Below, piece after piece: positions 33,353 to 42,168 of a stretch of DNA of 64,000 nucleotides. The notes below the pieces were generated by a model. That model was given only the letters and a program-made list of their open reading frames with translations. It ran no database searches and had not been told where the DNA came from. Position 1 is the first letter of the stretch, and every line of letters starts with the position of its first letter. Source of the DNA: Gemmatimonadota bacterium (GTDB taxonomy: Bacteria; JAAXHH01); assembly GCA_009838645.1 (NCBI GenBank), contig VXRC01000042.1, forward strand, positions 85,276-149,275. The letters run 5' to 3'. A program made the translations under genes and the position numbers.

Positions 33353-34374
33353 GTTGATGCCCAGGGCTGGATGACAACCTTCGCGCATGCGCCCGATACC
33401 TGCGTTTCCCATGCGCGCTGGATTTCATCTATGGGATAGAGGTGGGTGATGAAGCGGTCAAGTTTCTCCCGGTTTTTAGCGATGACGCCCATGATGTCGA
33501 GGGCGCCCTTCATGTTGTAATGCCAGGATCCCTTCAGATCGATGCCCTTGCGCAACATGTCGGGACTCACGACCAGCCGCGTGTCCGCCCCACTCTCGCC
33601 GACGAAGGCGAGGCTACCTCTCCGGCGGAGCGCGTCGATACAGAGCCTGTGGGCCGCCGGCGACCCCGAGCAGTCCACGGCCCGGTCCACGCCGATCCCG
33701 CCGGTCAGCTCGCGTATCCGTTCCAGCGCGTCCTCATCCCCCGGATCGATGACGTGAGCCGCGCCCAGTTCCATGGCCTTCGCCTTTCGGTAGGGATGGG
33801 ACTCCACGGCGATGACTTCGGCGCCGAGATGAGACGCGCCGATCACCCCGCCGAGGCCCACCGGGCCCATGCCGGTAATCAGCACGGTGTCGCCGCCCCG
33901 GACCCGAAGTCGGTCGAAGGCGCCGTAGGTCGGCCCCAGTCCGCAGCAGGCCATGGCCCCGTGCTCATAGGTCATGTCATCGGGAATCGGCGTCAACAGC
34001 CAGTCCGGTTTGAGCATGTACTGCGCGACGGTCGCCCTGCCTTCGGCTGATCCGGTGAATGCCACGAAGTCCACGTTGTTTTCGCAGTGGATGTAGTCCC
34101 CGGACCGGCACAAGGCGCAACCGCCGCAGGGATACCCGGGCATGACAACTACCCGGTCTCCTTCCTCGACCCGGCAGGGCTGCGCAACCTCGACCACTTC
34201 GCCGGACGCTTCGTGGCCCAGGTAGTCTTCCTTGCGGCCTGCCGCGAATCCCTTGTATTCGTTGCAGAGCGGAGCCGCGTGGATCTTGATCAGTGCCCAG
34301 TTTTCCCGTGGCTTCGGAACGTCGGCCTCCACGACGCCGCCCTGGTTTCGACCGAGTATCACTGCCCGCTTCAT
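33349..34374 (-). CDS. Zinc-binding medium-chain alcohol dehydrogenase
   Basis: 341 residues from the ATG at 34374 (MKRAVILGRNQ). Catalytic zinc ligands are suggested by APLCNEYKG (Cys) and GHEASGEV (His-Glu). The structural-zinc cysteines are in PCGGCALCRSGDYIHC, and the NAD-binding turn is GMGPVGLGG. The protein resembles sorbitol/threonine-dehydrogenase-type MDR enzymes; the substrate is unknown. A 4-base overlap couples it to the Gfo/Idh gene downstream. A plausible promoter lies about 90 bases upstream. Confidence 0.9.
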   Translation of the reverse strand: MKRAVILGRNQGGVVEADVPKPRENWALIKIHAAPLCNEYKGFAAGRKEDYLGHEASGEVVEVAQPCRVEEGDRVVVMPGYPCGGCALCRSGDYIHCENNVDFVAFTGSAEGRATVAQYMLKPDWLLTPIPDDMTYEHGAMACCGLGPTYGAFDRLRVRGGDTVLITGMGPVGLGGVIGASHLGAEVIAVESHPYRKAKAMELGAAHVIDPGDEDALERIRELTGGIGVDRAVDCSGSPAAHRLCIDALRRRGSLAFVGESGADTRLVVSPDMLRKGIDLKGSWHYNMKGALDIMGVIAKNREKLDRFITHLYPIDEIQRAWETQVSGACAKVVIQPWAST

Positions 34375-34463
34375 AGAGGGATTCCTGTAGGAAATTCCTG
34401 AGGCCACGATCTTTAGTGAGGCTGAAGAAAGGCTATGCGCCGGGCATGCATATTCCAAGCCGC

Positions 34464-34492
34464 AATATAACGTCCGTCCGATCTTGACGCAA
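34464..34492 (-). promoter_or_regulatory. Possible promoter for the dehydrogenase-Gfo/Idh pair
   Basis: Minus-strand TTGCGT (34487-34492), a 17-base spacer and TATATT (34464-34469). It lies in the 147-base divergent gap, with a leader of about 80 bases. Confidence 0.45.
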
Positions 34493-34521
34493 CATACCGC
34501 AGGCTGTTACTTGGTAAGTCA

Positions 34522-35769
34522 ATGAGCAGACTCTACCACAACGAATCCGGTCGTGTCATCCCTTCCCTGTGCGAGGAACTCACGCGGTTCCGGCGCGTCC
34601 GCGTCATCCTTAATCTCCCGGCCACCGGATCCAACGCAACCCTGTACCTGCTCGCCCGGCCCCACCGGGTCGGCGACAACCCACTGCACTGGTCCGTCAA
34701 CGGGATCGGCCAGGAAACGATCCGGACCGGGGAGGATCTCCACTACAGATGGTACGAACGTACCGTTAAGTCAGGCGACTTGCGCGACGGGGACAACACG
34801 GTGGAGCTGTGGGCCGATGACGCCGCGATGACGGGATGGTCGCTCGCGCTGGAGGCGGGCGGCGCCCCGTCGAACAGCACACTGACCGACAACGGCGGCG
34901 CAACCTGGCGTTCGCACCGTATGGGCTACCTGAATGCAATTAGTGGAAACTACTGCGTGCGCGTTCGGCTGGAGGAAGGCCGGGACGACCCGCCGCCGGA
35001 CATGGTCTGGGAATCCGCAGGCCACCCCAGGGCACAGTCGATGCGTGACCGGATTCCCCGCCGTATCGCGAACGGCAGCGATCTACTGACCCGGGTGCGG
35101 GCGCTTTCCGCGTGGATTTCGACAAGCTGGGAGCATTCTGGATCCCGCCGCGGGACGGCATACGCGCCGTGGGACGCGGAGACCATACTCGCATGGGGCG
35201 AAAGCCGGCAAGGCCACAACGGCGAAAGTTCCATCACCATGTGCGTCCACTATGCGGTGGCCTTCGCCAGTGCCTGTCAGGCGCTGGGCATCCCTGCGCG
35301 CTGCTCGGCGCTGATGGGAACGCCGAATAGCTATGAAGGCCATTTCGTGGCCGAAGTCTGGTTCGACGATTACCGGAAATGGGTGATGGTGGACCCGAAC
35401 ATCGACGCGATAATGTTTCGCGGCGGAGAACCCCTCTCCATCCCGGAGATCCAGGAGCTGGACGGCGGACTGGCCTCTTATGTTGAATGGGGCAGCGGAT
35501 CGAAATTCCAGCGGACGTTCTCCCACATGCGGAGTTTCATCCGAAACAGCCTGCTCCGGGGTGTATGCTTCCGCCACCGAAGCATCTGGCCTCGGATCGA
35601 TTTTTTCTCCCATCCCGAACTGACGCCGCCGGGACATGGTTCCGTGTCCTACTGCGAGACCGACCTGGTCTGGTCGGAACCGGACCGGGAGTCGGGTTTC
35701 GGCATGTTCAAGTACTTCGCGCCGGCCGCTTACTTTACGGCGCCACCCGACGGAGCGGCCTATGCCTGA
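34522..35769 (+). CDS. Transglutaminase-like domain protein
   Basis: 415 residues without a clear signal peptide. The papain-like triad is visible in ITMCVHYAVAFASACQALG (Cys), YEGHFVAEVWFDDYRKW (His) and VMVDPNIDA (Asp), at about residues 240-300, the standard transglutaminase-like order. The N-terminal 150 residues look like a beta-sandwich (LPATGSNATLYLLARP). Bacterial members are often peptidases or amidases rather than cross-linkers. Its end overlaps the next gene by 8 bases, implying coupled translation. Confidence 0.85.
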   Translation: MSRLYHNESGRVIPSLCEELTRFRRVRVILNLPATGSNATLYLLARPHRVGDNPLHWSVNGIGQETIRTGEDLHYRWYERTVKSGDLRDGDNTVELWADDAAMTGWSLALEAGGAPSNSTLTDNGGATWRSHRMGYLNAISGNYCVRVRLEEGRDDPPPDMVWESAGHPRAQSMRDRIPRRIANGSDLLTRVRALSAWISTSWEHSGSRRGTAYAPWDAETILAWGESRQGHNGESSITMCVHYAVAFASACQALGIPARCSALMGTPNSYEGHFVAEVWFDDYRKWVMVDPNIDAIMFRGGEPLSIPEIQELDGGLASYVEWGSGSKFQRTFSHMRSFIRNSLLRGVCFRHRSIWPRIDFFSHPELTPPGHGSVSYCETDLVWSEPDRESGFGMFKYFAPAAYFTAPPDGAAYA

Positions 35770-36775
35770 TCTGATCACGAGCGAGGAGATGCTGATCGAC
35801 CGGATGACGGCCCCGTCGACGGCCGTCGTCGAAGCCGTATCGGAACTGGAAGGCGACGTGGTGATCCTGGGCGCCGGCGGGAAGATGGGGCCGACCCTGA
35901 CGGAACTCCTCGTGCGGGCCGGCGCGAAGCGCGTGATCGGTGTCTCACGGTTCAGCGACGCACGGGTAGGTGCTTATCTCGAACAAGCCGGCGTCGAAAT
36001 CGTTCGGGCGGACCTGCTCGACGAAAAGGACCTGGCCCGCCTGCCGGATGCGCCGAATGTCCTCTTTCTCGCGGGGTTCAAGTTCGGCGCCACGGGCAAC
36101 TCGCCGATGACCTGGGCGATGAACGCCTGGCTGCCGGGCCGGATCATGCGCAGGTACGCCGGATCCCGCGTCATCTACGTGAGTTCGGGCAACGTGTATG
36201 CCTATACCCCGGTTGCGGAGGGCGGCGCGGACGAGGACGGCGAAATCGGACCGGTGGGTGAATATGCCCAGTCTCGTCTGGGCGGGGAACGCATCGCGGA
36301 ACACCTGTGCCTGGAACAGGGAACGCCCCTGCTGATCGTCCGGCTATTCTACGCCACGGAACTGCGGTACGGCATCATCCACGACCTCGGCAGAAAGATC
36401 CACGACGGCGTGCCGATCGACCTGGACATGGGCCATGTGAACCAGATCTGGCAGGGAGACGCCAACCGTTACCTGGCGCGGCTGTTCCCCCTGTGCAGCA
36501 GTCCCGCCACGATCCTGAACCTGACGGGGCCGGACGTCCTCTCCGTCCGGTCGATGTCCGGAATGCTCGGCCGCCGGTTGGCAATGGAGCCGGATTTTAC
36601 CGGCCGTGAAAGCGATACGGCGCTGCTTGGCAACGCCCGCAGGTTGTTTGACCGGCTGGGTGAGCCGGAGGTCCCGCCGGAAAGGATCGCGGACTGGGTC
36701 GCCCACTGGATCCGCATCGGTGGCCGCAGCCTGGACAAACCGACCGGGTACGAGTCGCGTACCGGACGTTTCTGA
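35762..36775 (+). CDS. NAD-dependent epimerase/dehydratase family protein
   Basis: 337 residues from the ATG at 35762. The Rossmann motif VVILGAGGKMGPTL is near residue 31. VIYVSSGNVYAY holds the serine region, and EYAQSRLGGER takes the place of Y-x3-K, with Arg (YAQSR) where Lys is expected, so the catalytic Lys may be substituted. Extended SDRs of this kind act on nucleotide sugars or sugar derivatives. It overlaps the transglutaminase gene and precedes a DapA-like gene by 29 bases. Confidence 0.82.
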   Translation: MPDLITSEEMLIDRMTAPSTAVVEAVSELEGDVVILGAGGKMGPTLTELLVRAGAKRVIGVSRFSDARVGAYLEQAGVEIVRADLLDEKDLARLPDAPNVLFLAGFKFGATGNSPMTWAMNAWLPGRIMRRYAGSRVIYVSSGNVYAYTPVAEGGADEDGEIGPVGEYAQSRLGGERIAEHLCLEQGTPLLIVRLFYATELRYGIIHDLGRKIHDGVPIDLDMGHVNQIWQGDANRYLARLFPLCSSPATILNLTGPDVLSVRSMSGMLGRRLAMEPDFTGRESDTALLGNARRLFDRLGEPEVPPERIADWVAHWIRIGGRSLDKPTGYESRTGRF

Positions 36776-36804
36776 TCGAAGTATACCAACGCTGGAGAGT
36801 AACC

Positions 36805-37866
36805 ATGCAGGACGCAATGCCCCCGCCAGTCCGATCGGCCATGGGGCGAGGTGTGGTCATCCCGGCCCATCCGCTGGCCGTAACGGCGGACCGGCGACTG
36901 GATGAACGGCGCCAGCGTGCCCTTACGCGTTACTACATCGCGGCCGGGGCCGGTGGACTCGCCGTAGGCGTCCACACGACCCAGTTCGAGATCCGGGACC
37001 CCGCCCACGGTCTCTACGAACCGGTACTCGGCCTGGCCGCGGAAGTCATGAACCGGGAGGCGGCGGCGGACTTCATCCGGATCGCGGGTATTTGCGGACG
37101 GACGGACCAGGCGACCGGCGAGGCGGATGCGGCGCAGTCGATCGGATACCATGCCGGCCTGCTCAGCCTGACCGCCATGAGCGGCGCCTCGGAGGACGAA
37201 CTCATCGCGCACTGCCGCGCCGTGGCCGACGTCATTCCCGTCATGGGATTCTACCTGCAGCCCGCGGTCGGCGGCCTCGTGCTTCCCTACCGTTTCTGGC
37301 GGCGGTTCGTCGAACTGGAAGGGGTGGTGGCCATCAAGATCGCGGCGTTCAACAGGTACCACACGCTCGACGTGCTGCGGGCCCTGGCGGAGTCCGGACG
37401 GCAGGAGGAAATCACGCTTTACACCGGAAACGACGACAACATCGTGATGGACCTCCTTACCGAACACGTTTTCCGGTGCGGAGACGGAAGCCGGTCCGTG
37501 CGATTCAAAGGCGGGCTGCTGGGACACTGGGCCGTCTGGACCCGGGGCGCGGTCGCGTTGCTGCGGGAATGCCAGGACGCCTCGTCGTCCGGCGAGCCCG
37601 TACCCCAACACCTGCTGACCCGATCGATCGAGGTCACGGACTGCAACGCGGCTTTCTTCGATCCGGCCCACGGTTTTGCCGGGTGCATCCCCGGGATTCA
37701 CGAGGTACTGCGCAGGCAGGGCCTGATCGAGGGCACCTGGTGCCTCAATCCCGATGAGACGCTGTCGCCCGGCCAGTACGAAGAAATCAACCGGGTATAC
37801 TCGGCCTATCCCCATCTCAACGACGACCACTTCGTCGCCGAACACCGGGACGACTGGCTCCGGTAA
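36805..37866 (+). CDS. DapA/NAL family aldolase-like protein
   Basis: 353 residues of the dihydrodipicolinate synthase/N-acetylneuraminate lyase superfamily, longer than DapA (about 290). GRGVVIPAHPLAVT begins the barrel, and the Schiff-base lysine is in VVAIKIAAFNRY near residue 178. GAGGLAVGVHTTQFE replaces the usual GTTGE loop, so the carboxylate-binding residues differ from DapA. It probably cleaves or forms a 2-oxo acid. A GGAGAG ribosome site precedes the ATG. It belongs to the plus-strand block 34.5-43.9 kb. Confidence 0.83.
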   Translation: MQDAMPPPVRSAMGRGVVIPAHPLAVTADRRLDERRQRALTRYYIAAGAGGLAVGVHTTQFEIRDPAHGLYEPVLGLAAEVMNREAAADFIRIAGICGRTDQATGEADAAQSIGYHAGLLSLTAMSGASEDELIAHCRAVADVIPVMGFYLQPAVGGLVLPYRFWRRFVELEGVVAIKIAAFNRYHTLDVLRALAESGRQEEITLYTGNDDNIVMDLLTEHVFRCGDGSRSVRFKGGLLGHWAVWTRGAVALLRECQDASSSGEPVPQHLLTRSIEVTDCNAAFFDPAHGFAGCIPGIHEVLRRQGLIEGTWCLNPDETLSPGQYEEINRVYSAYPHLNDDHFVAEHRDDWLR

Positions 37867-37903
37867 GCGCAGCGGAGAAGATCATCCGAAAACGGAGCGG
37901 AAC

Positions 37904-39019
37904 ATGAAGATCACCCGCATCGAAGCCATCCCCATCGAGGTGCCCCTCAAGCAGGGCATGACCACGAAGACCGCCCATGGCGAACACATCGTCTCCCCCT
38001 ATGTCATCCTCCGGGTCCATACGGACGAGGGGTTGACCGGGCTGGGAGAGGCCACGGTCGCGCCGCGCTGGAGCGGGGAAACGTCCGCCTCGTGCGCCGC
38101 CGCGGTCCGGGACCTGGTGGACCCCGCGCTCAAGGGCGAGGACCCGGCGGACGTGAACCGGCTTTGTGGGCTCATGGACGAGGTCATCAAGCTGAACCCC
38201 TTTACGAAGGCGGCCGTGGAGATGGCTTTGTGGGACCTGGCGGGGAAGCGCGCGGGTGTGCCGCTCTACCAGTTGCTGGGCGGCAAGGTCCGGCAGGAGA
38301 TCCCCATGAAGATGGTGGTCGGCGCCTTCGACGTGCCGACTTCCGTCGCCCTGGCGGAGAAGTTCCTTCAGTGGGGCGTGCAATGTCTCAAGGTCAAGGT
38401 CGGACTGGACCCCGGGGAGGACCTCGAGCGCGTCCGCGCAATCCGCGCCCTGGCCGGTCCCGGCATCCGGATGAGCATCGATGCGAACTGTGGGTGGCCG
38501 CCGGCGGTGGCCCGCCGCATGCTTCGTCTCCTGGAGCCGTTGGACATCCTGTTCGCCGAGCAACCCTCGGCGCCGCAGTTCGACGATGAAGCGGCCCTGA
38601 TTCGCACCGGCACGACCATCCCCATCATGGCCGACGAGAGCGTATTCACGGTACACGACGCCATGCAGACGGTACTGCGGCGGTCCGCGGACATCATCAG
38701 CGTCTATCCTGGAAAGAACGGAGGCATCGGCCAGACGCTGGCCATCTCGCACGTGGCCCGGGCGGCGGGACTGCGCTGTCACATGGGCAGCAATCTCGAA
38801 CTGGGGATCGGCACGGCGGCCATGCTCCACGTGGCGGCCAGTGTGGAAGCCATCGACAGCGATACCTATCCCGGTGACCTGCTCGGACCGCTGTACCACG
38901 AAGGCGATATGATCGAGACGCCGCTGGAACTCGGGCCGGTCACCGCGAAGGTAACCGACGGACCCGGTCTCGGCGTCACCCTGGATGAAGCACAGGTCGC
39001 GCGTTGGAAGGACGCGTAG
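37904..39019 (+). CDS. Enolase-superfamily muconate cycloisomerase/dipeptide epimerase-like enzyme
   Basis: 371 residues from the ATG at 37904. The N-terminal cap MKITRIEAIPIEVPLK is followed by a barrel with CLKVKVGLDP (K-x-K, catalytic bases), SIDANCGW (Asp), LFAEQP (Glu), IMADES (Asp) and VYPGKNGG (second-side Lys). All residues of the muconate-lactonizing subgroup are present, so it should be active. The substrate may be a lactone, N-acyl amino acid or dipeptide. The Gfo/Idh and DapA-like neighbours suggest carboxylate catabolism. Confidence 0.9.
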   Translation: MKITRIEAIPIEVPLKQGMTTKTAHGEHIVSPYVILRVHTDEGLTGLGEATVAPRWSGETSASCAAAVRDLVDPALKGEDPADVNRLCGLMDEVIKLNPFTKAAVEMALWDLAGKRAGVPLYQLLGGKVRQEIPMKMVVGAFDVPTSVALAEKFLQWGVQCLKVKVGLDPGEDLERVRAIRALAGPGIRMSIDANCGWPPAVARRMLRLLEPLDILFAEQPSAPQFDDEAALIRTGTTIPIMADESVFTVHDAMQTVLRRSADIISVYPGKNGGIGQTLAISHVARAAGLRCHMGSNLELGIGTAAMLHVAASVEAIDSDTYPGDLLGPLYHEGDMIETPLELGPVTAKVTDGPGLGVTLDEAQVARWKDA

Positions 39020-39060
39020 CACCTTCCCTGGAGTTTTACCAACCTTAAGAGAGGACAGCC

Positions 39061-40119
39061 ATGGCTGACGGAAGGACCTACAGGGCCTGCGTGGTGGGCT
39101 TGAGCGGTATTGGGGCGGGAAGCCCCCCGGTCGACGGCGACCACGGAATGGGCCATGAGATGCCCAACCGCCATGTACCGGCCTATGCCCTCCTGCCGAA
39201 TACAGAGGTGGTCGGTGTCTGCGACCTGAAGGAAGACCTCCTGCAGGACACACTAAGGGATTGGTCGGGTACTTTCCCGGGCCTGCGGGGATTCACGGAC
39301 TACCGGGAGATGCTGGAAGCGTGCAGGCCCGACATCCTGAGCGTGGTGACCTCAGACCACCGTCACGCGGATATCGTCGTGGACGGCGTTGCGGCGGGCG
39401 TCCGTGGTATTTACTGCGAAAAACCGATCGCGACATCCCTCGCCGATGCCGACCGCATGATCGCCGCGGTGGAAAGCCGGAACGTGCCCATGAACATCAA
39501 CCACACCCGTCGCTGGAGTCCGGTATACCGGGAGGTCAAGCAACTGCTCGAAGATGGTGCGATCGGCGCGTTGCAACGCATCGTCCTCAACTTCGGCGGC
39601 CCCCGGGCCATTCTCTTCCGTAACGGCACGCACATGATCGACATGACCTGCTTCCTCGCTGGATCGGAACCCGCGTGGGTATTCGCCGAACTCGACGAAG
39701 GCTACGAGGACTACTGGCCCTACGGGGGCGACGGAGGCCGGAACGCGGACCTGGAACCGGGCTGCTCCGGTTTCATCCATTTCAAGAATGGCGTGCGGGC
39801 TTTCTACAACGGTTCCAAGGGCAGGGAATGCCGGGGAGGATACCAGCTCGACGGCACCGACGGATGGATGTTCGTCCACGAGGACTACTACGAACTCGAT
39901 ACGGGAAACGGCGTCCAGATCGTCACCCCCAAGGGGCCGACCCATTACTACTCCGCGGCGGCCATCCGGGATCTCGTCCACGTCATGGAAAACGGCGGCG
40001 AGACGGTTTCCCCGCCGCGTGCAGCCCGGAGTACACTGGAGATCATCCTGGGGTTTCTCGCGTCGCAGAAGCACGGCAACGTGCGCATCGACTTCCCGCT
40101 GGACGAAAACACCGTCTGA
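39061..40119 (+). CDS. Gfo/Idh/MocA family oxidoreductase 2
   Basis: 352 residues. The Rossmann domain begins VVGLSGIGAGSPPVDG, an unusually long insertion of acidic and glycine residues in the dinucleotide loop (GDHGMGHEMPNRH follows). IYCEKPIATSLADADRM is the EKP motif, and FRNGTHMIDMTCFL holds the expected catalytic His. It is an NAD(P)-dependent dehydrogenase of unknown sugar-like substrate. The gene sits 41 bases after the muconate-type gene with a GAGAGGA ribosome site, and 6 bases before hyuA. Confidence 0.88.
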   Translation: MADGRTYRACVVGLSGIGAGSPPVDGDHGMGHEMPNRHVPAYALLPNTEVVGVCDLKEDLLQDTLRDWSGTFPGLRGFTDYREMLEACRPDILSVVTSDHRHADIVVDGVAAGVRGIYCEKPIATSLADADRMIAAVESRNVPMNINHTRRWSPVYREVKQLLEDGAIGALQRIVLNFGGPRAILFRNGTHMIDMTCFLAGSEPAWVFAELDEGYEDYWPYGGDGGRNADLEPGCSGFIHFKNGVRAFYNGSKGRECRGGYQLDGTDGWMFVHEDYYELDTGNGVQIVTPKGPTHYYSAAAIRDLVHVMENGGETVSPPRAARSTLEIILGFLASQKHGNVRIDFPLDENTV

Positions 40120-40125
40120 CCCGCC

Positions 40126-42168
40126 ATGAACGTTCGCATCGCCATAGACACGGGCGGCACGTTTACCGATCTCGTTCTGTCCGACCCCGACACGGGCCGC
40201 CTGGTCTTCCACAAGGTGCCGAGTACGCCGTCCGATCCGAGCCGGGCGCTGGTGGAAGGCGTCAGCGAACTCGTCGCTCAGGCCGGATACGCACGTGGGG
40301 ATATTCGGTTCCTGATCCACGGCACTACGGTGGCCACCAACACCATCCTGCAGCGAAAGGGCGCCCGTACCGCCTTCATTACGACCGAAGGGTTCCGGGA
40401 CGTACTCCACATTCAGCGGCAGGACCGGCCCCATCTGTACAACATGCGCATCCGCCGGACGCCGGCTCTCGTACCACGCTCTCTGCGGTATGAGCTTCCG
40501 GAACGAACGTTGCACGACGGATCGGAAGCCCTGCCCGTCGACCGGGATCGGCTGAACGAACTGATCGAATCGCTCAGTAAGGAAGGCATCGAGGCGGTCG
40601 GCGTGGGGTTGCTGCACAGCCACATCGATCCCGGCCACGAGCGGGCAGTCGGCGATGCGCTGCAACATGCACTGCCGGAGACCACGGTCTGTCTTTCTTC
40701 CGATATGAGCCGTGAAGAGGGCGAATACGAACGGTTCAGCACCTGCGCCATGAACGCTTACGTGCAGCCGGTCATGACGAACTACCTTGACCGGGTGAAC
40801 GACGCCCTGTCGGACACCGCCGTCGAAGCGCCGCTCTACGTCATGAAATCCAACGGTGGAGTCACCTCGGCCCGGGACGCCGCGGATCAATGCGTGCATA
40901 CGATCCTGTCCGGACCGGCCGGCGGCGTGGTGGCCGGCGACGAGATCGGCCGGCGGCTCGACCGGTCCAATGTGATAACGGCCGACATGGGCGGTACGAG
41001 TTTCGACGTGGCCATGATTCACGAAGGCGCCATCGCCTTCGCGAAGAACGCGGAAATCGACGGCCTGGCCCTGAAAGCACCCATGATGGACATCCACACG
41101 ATCGGCGCGGGGGGCGGGAGCATAGCGTGGATCGATTCGGGTGGTGCCCTGCGGGTGGGCCCGCAGTCCGCGGGGGCCGTGCCCGGTCCCGCCTGCTACC
41201 AGACCGGCGGTACCGAACCCACCGTAACGGACGCGAACCTGGTCCTGGGCCGACTCTCGACGGACAGCCTTCTGGGCGGAGCCATCACCCTGGACCCGGC
41301 GGCCGCGCGGAGTGTGATAGAGGAGAAGATAGCCTCCCATTTGGGGTGTGCGGTCGAGGATGCCGCCGAAGGGATCATCCGGGTGATCAACGCCTCTATG
41401 ACGGCGGCCATCCGCAAGCTCACCGTGGAACGCGGGTACGATCCGCGCCCTTTCACCCTGGTACCCTTCGGCGGTGCGGGACCGCTTCACGGCGTCGAGC
41501 TTGCCCGGGAACTGGGAATACGCGACGTGGTCATACCGCTCGCTCCAGGGGTCGCCTCCGCCGAGGGCCTGGTGTTTTCAAACCTGCGTACGGACCGGAT
41601 CCAGACCCACGTGGAACTGCTGGATCGAATCGGCGCTGCGGAATTCGAAGAGATGCTGGACAACCTGACCGCGCAGGCGATTAAGGATCTGGCCATCTCT
41701 TCGGAGAGTAGCGATCCCGTCATCAGCCGGCGCGTCGGGCTGCGGTATTCAGGGCAGGGTTACGACATCCCCATCGACCTGCCCGAGGGCGCTGTCGACC
41801 TGGCCTCGCTCGAATCGGCCTTCCATCTCGAACACGAGCGGCAATACGGATACGCGCGGCGCGACCAGCGCGTTCAACTCGTCAACGTGTGGGTTTCCGC
41901 GGAGCTGCCCATTTCGGATGACCGGCGGAAGCCCGCGGAACGGAGCGTATCCGACCGGGCCGGTCCCCTCGCTTCTCGCCCGGTCTATTTCTCAGGAGAC
42001 TGGGTGGACACGCCGGTCTTCCGCAGGACCTGCCTGTGCCCCGGGCAGCGGATCGACGGTCCTGCCATTATCGAGCAACTCGATTCCACGACGCTGATCG
42101 GACCCGGGCAAAACGCATGCGTCGACGAATGGGAACAGATCACCATATTCGGACTGGACTCGGCATGA
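40126..42168 (+). CDS. Hydantoinase/oxoprolinase subunit A (HyuA family)
   Basis: 680 residues. RIAIDTGGTFTDLVLSD is the ATP-binding opening of the actin-fold HyuA domain. HGTTVATNTILQRKGARTA, ILSGPAGGVVAGDEIG and TADMGGTSFDVAMI follow in the family order. With HyuB it forms an ATP-dependent hydrolase of cyclic amides (5-oxoproline, N-methylhydantoin) or, in related carboxylases, acts on acetone or acetophenone. The first two are hydrolases and this length fits them. It overlaps hyuB by ATGA. Confidence 0.9.
   Translation: MNVRIAIDTGGTFTDLVLSDPDTGRLVFHKVPSTPSDPSRALVEGVSELVAQAGYARGDIRFLIHGTTVATNTILQRKGARTAFITTEGFRDVLHIQRQDRPHLYNMRIRRTPALVPRSLRYELPERTLHDGSEALPVDRDRLNELIESLSKEGIEAVGVGLLHSHIDPGHERAVGDALQHALPETTVCLSSDMSREEGEYERFSTCAMNAYVQPVMTNYLDRVNDALSDTAVEAPLYVMKSNGGVTSARDAADQCVHTILSGPAGGVVAGDEIGRRLDRSNVITADMGGTSFDVAMIHEGAIAFAKNAEIDGLALKAPMMDIHTIGAGGGSIAWIDSGGALRVGPQSAGAVPGPACYQTGGTEPTVTDANLVLGRLSTDSLLGGAITLDPAAARSVIEEKIASHLGCAVEDAAEGIIRVINASMTAAIRKLTVERGYDPRPFTLVPFGGAGPLHGVELARELGIRDVVIPLAPGVASAEGLVFSNLRTDRIQTHVELLDRIGAAEFEEMLDNLTAQAIKDLAISSESSDPVISRRVGLRYSGQGYDIPIDLPEGAVDLASLESAFHLEHERQYGYARRDQRVQLVNVWVSAELPISDDRRKPAERSVSDRAGPLASRPVYFSGDWVDTPVFRRTCLCPGQRIDGPAIIEQLDSTTLIGPGQNACVDEWEQITIFGLDSA

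Noticed and set aside
34484-34512. TTGACG as a -35 element for the transglutaminase gene
   Set aside because: At 16-18 bases there is no acceptable -10 (TTACTT only), and the predicted start would fall at the ATG.
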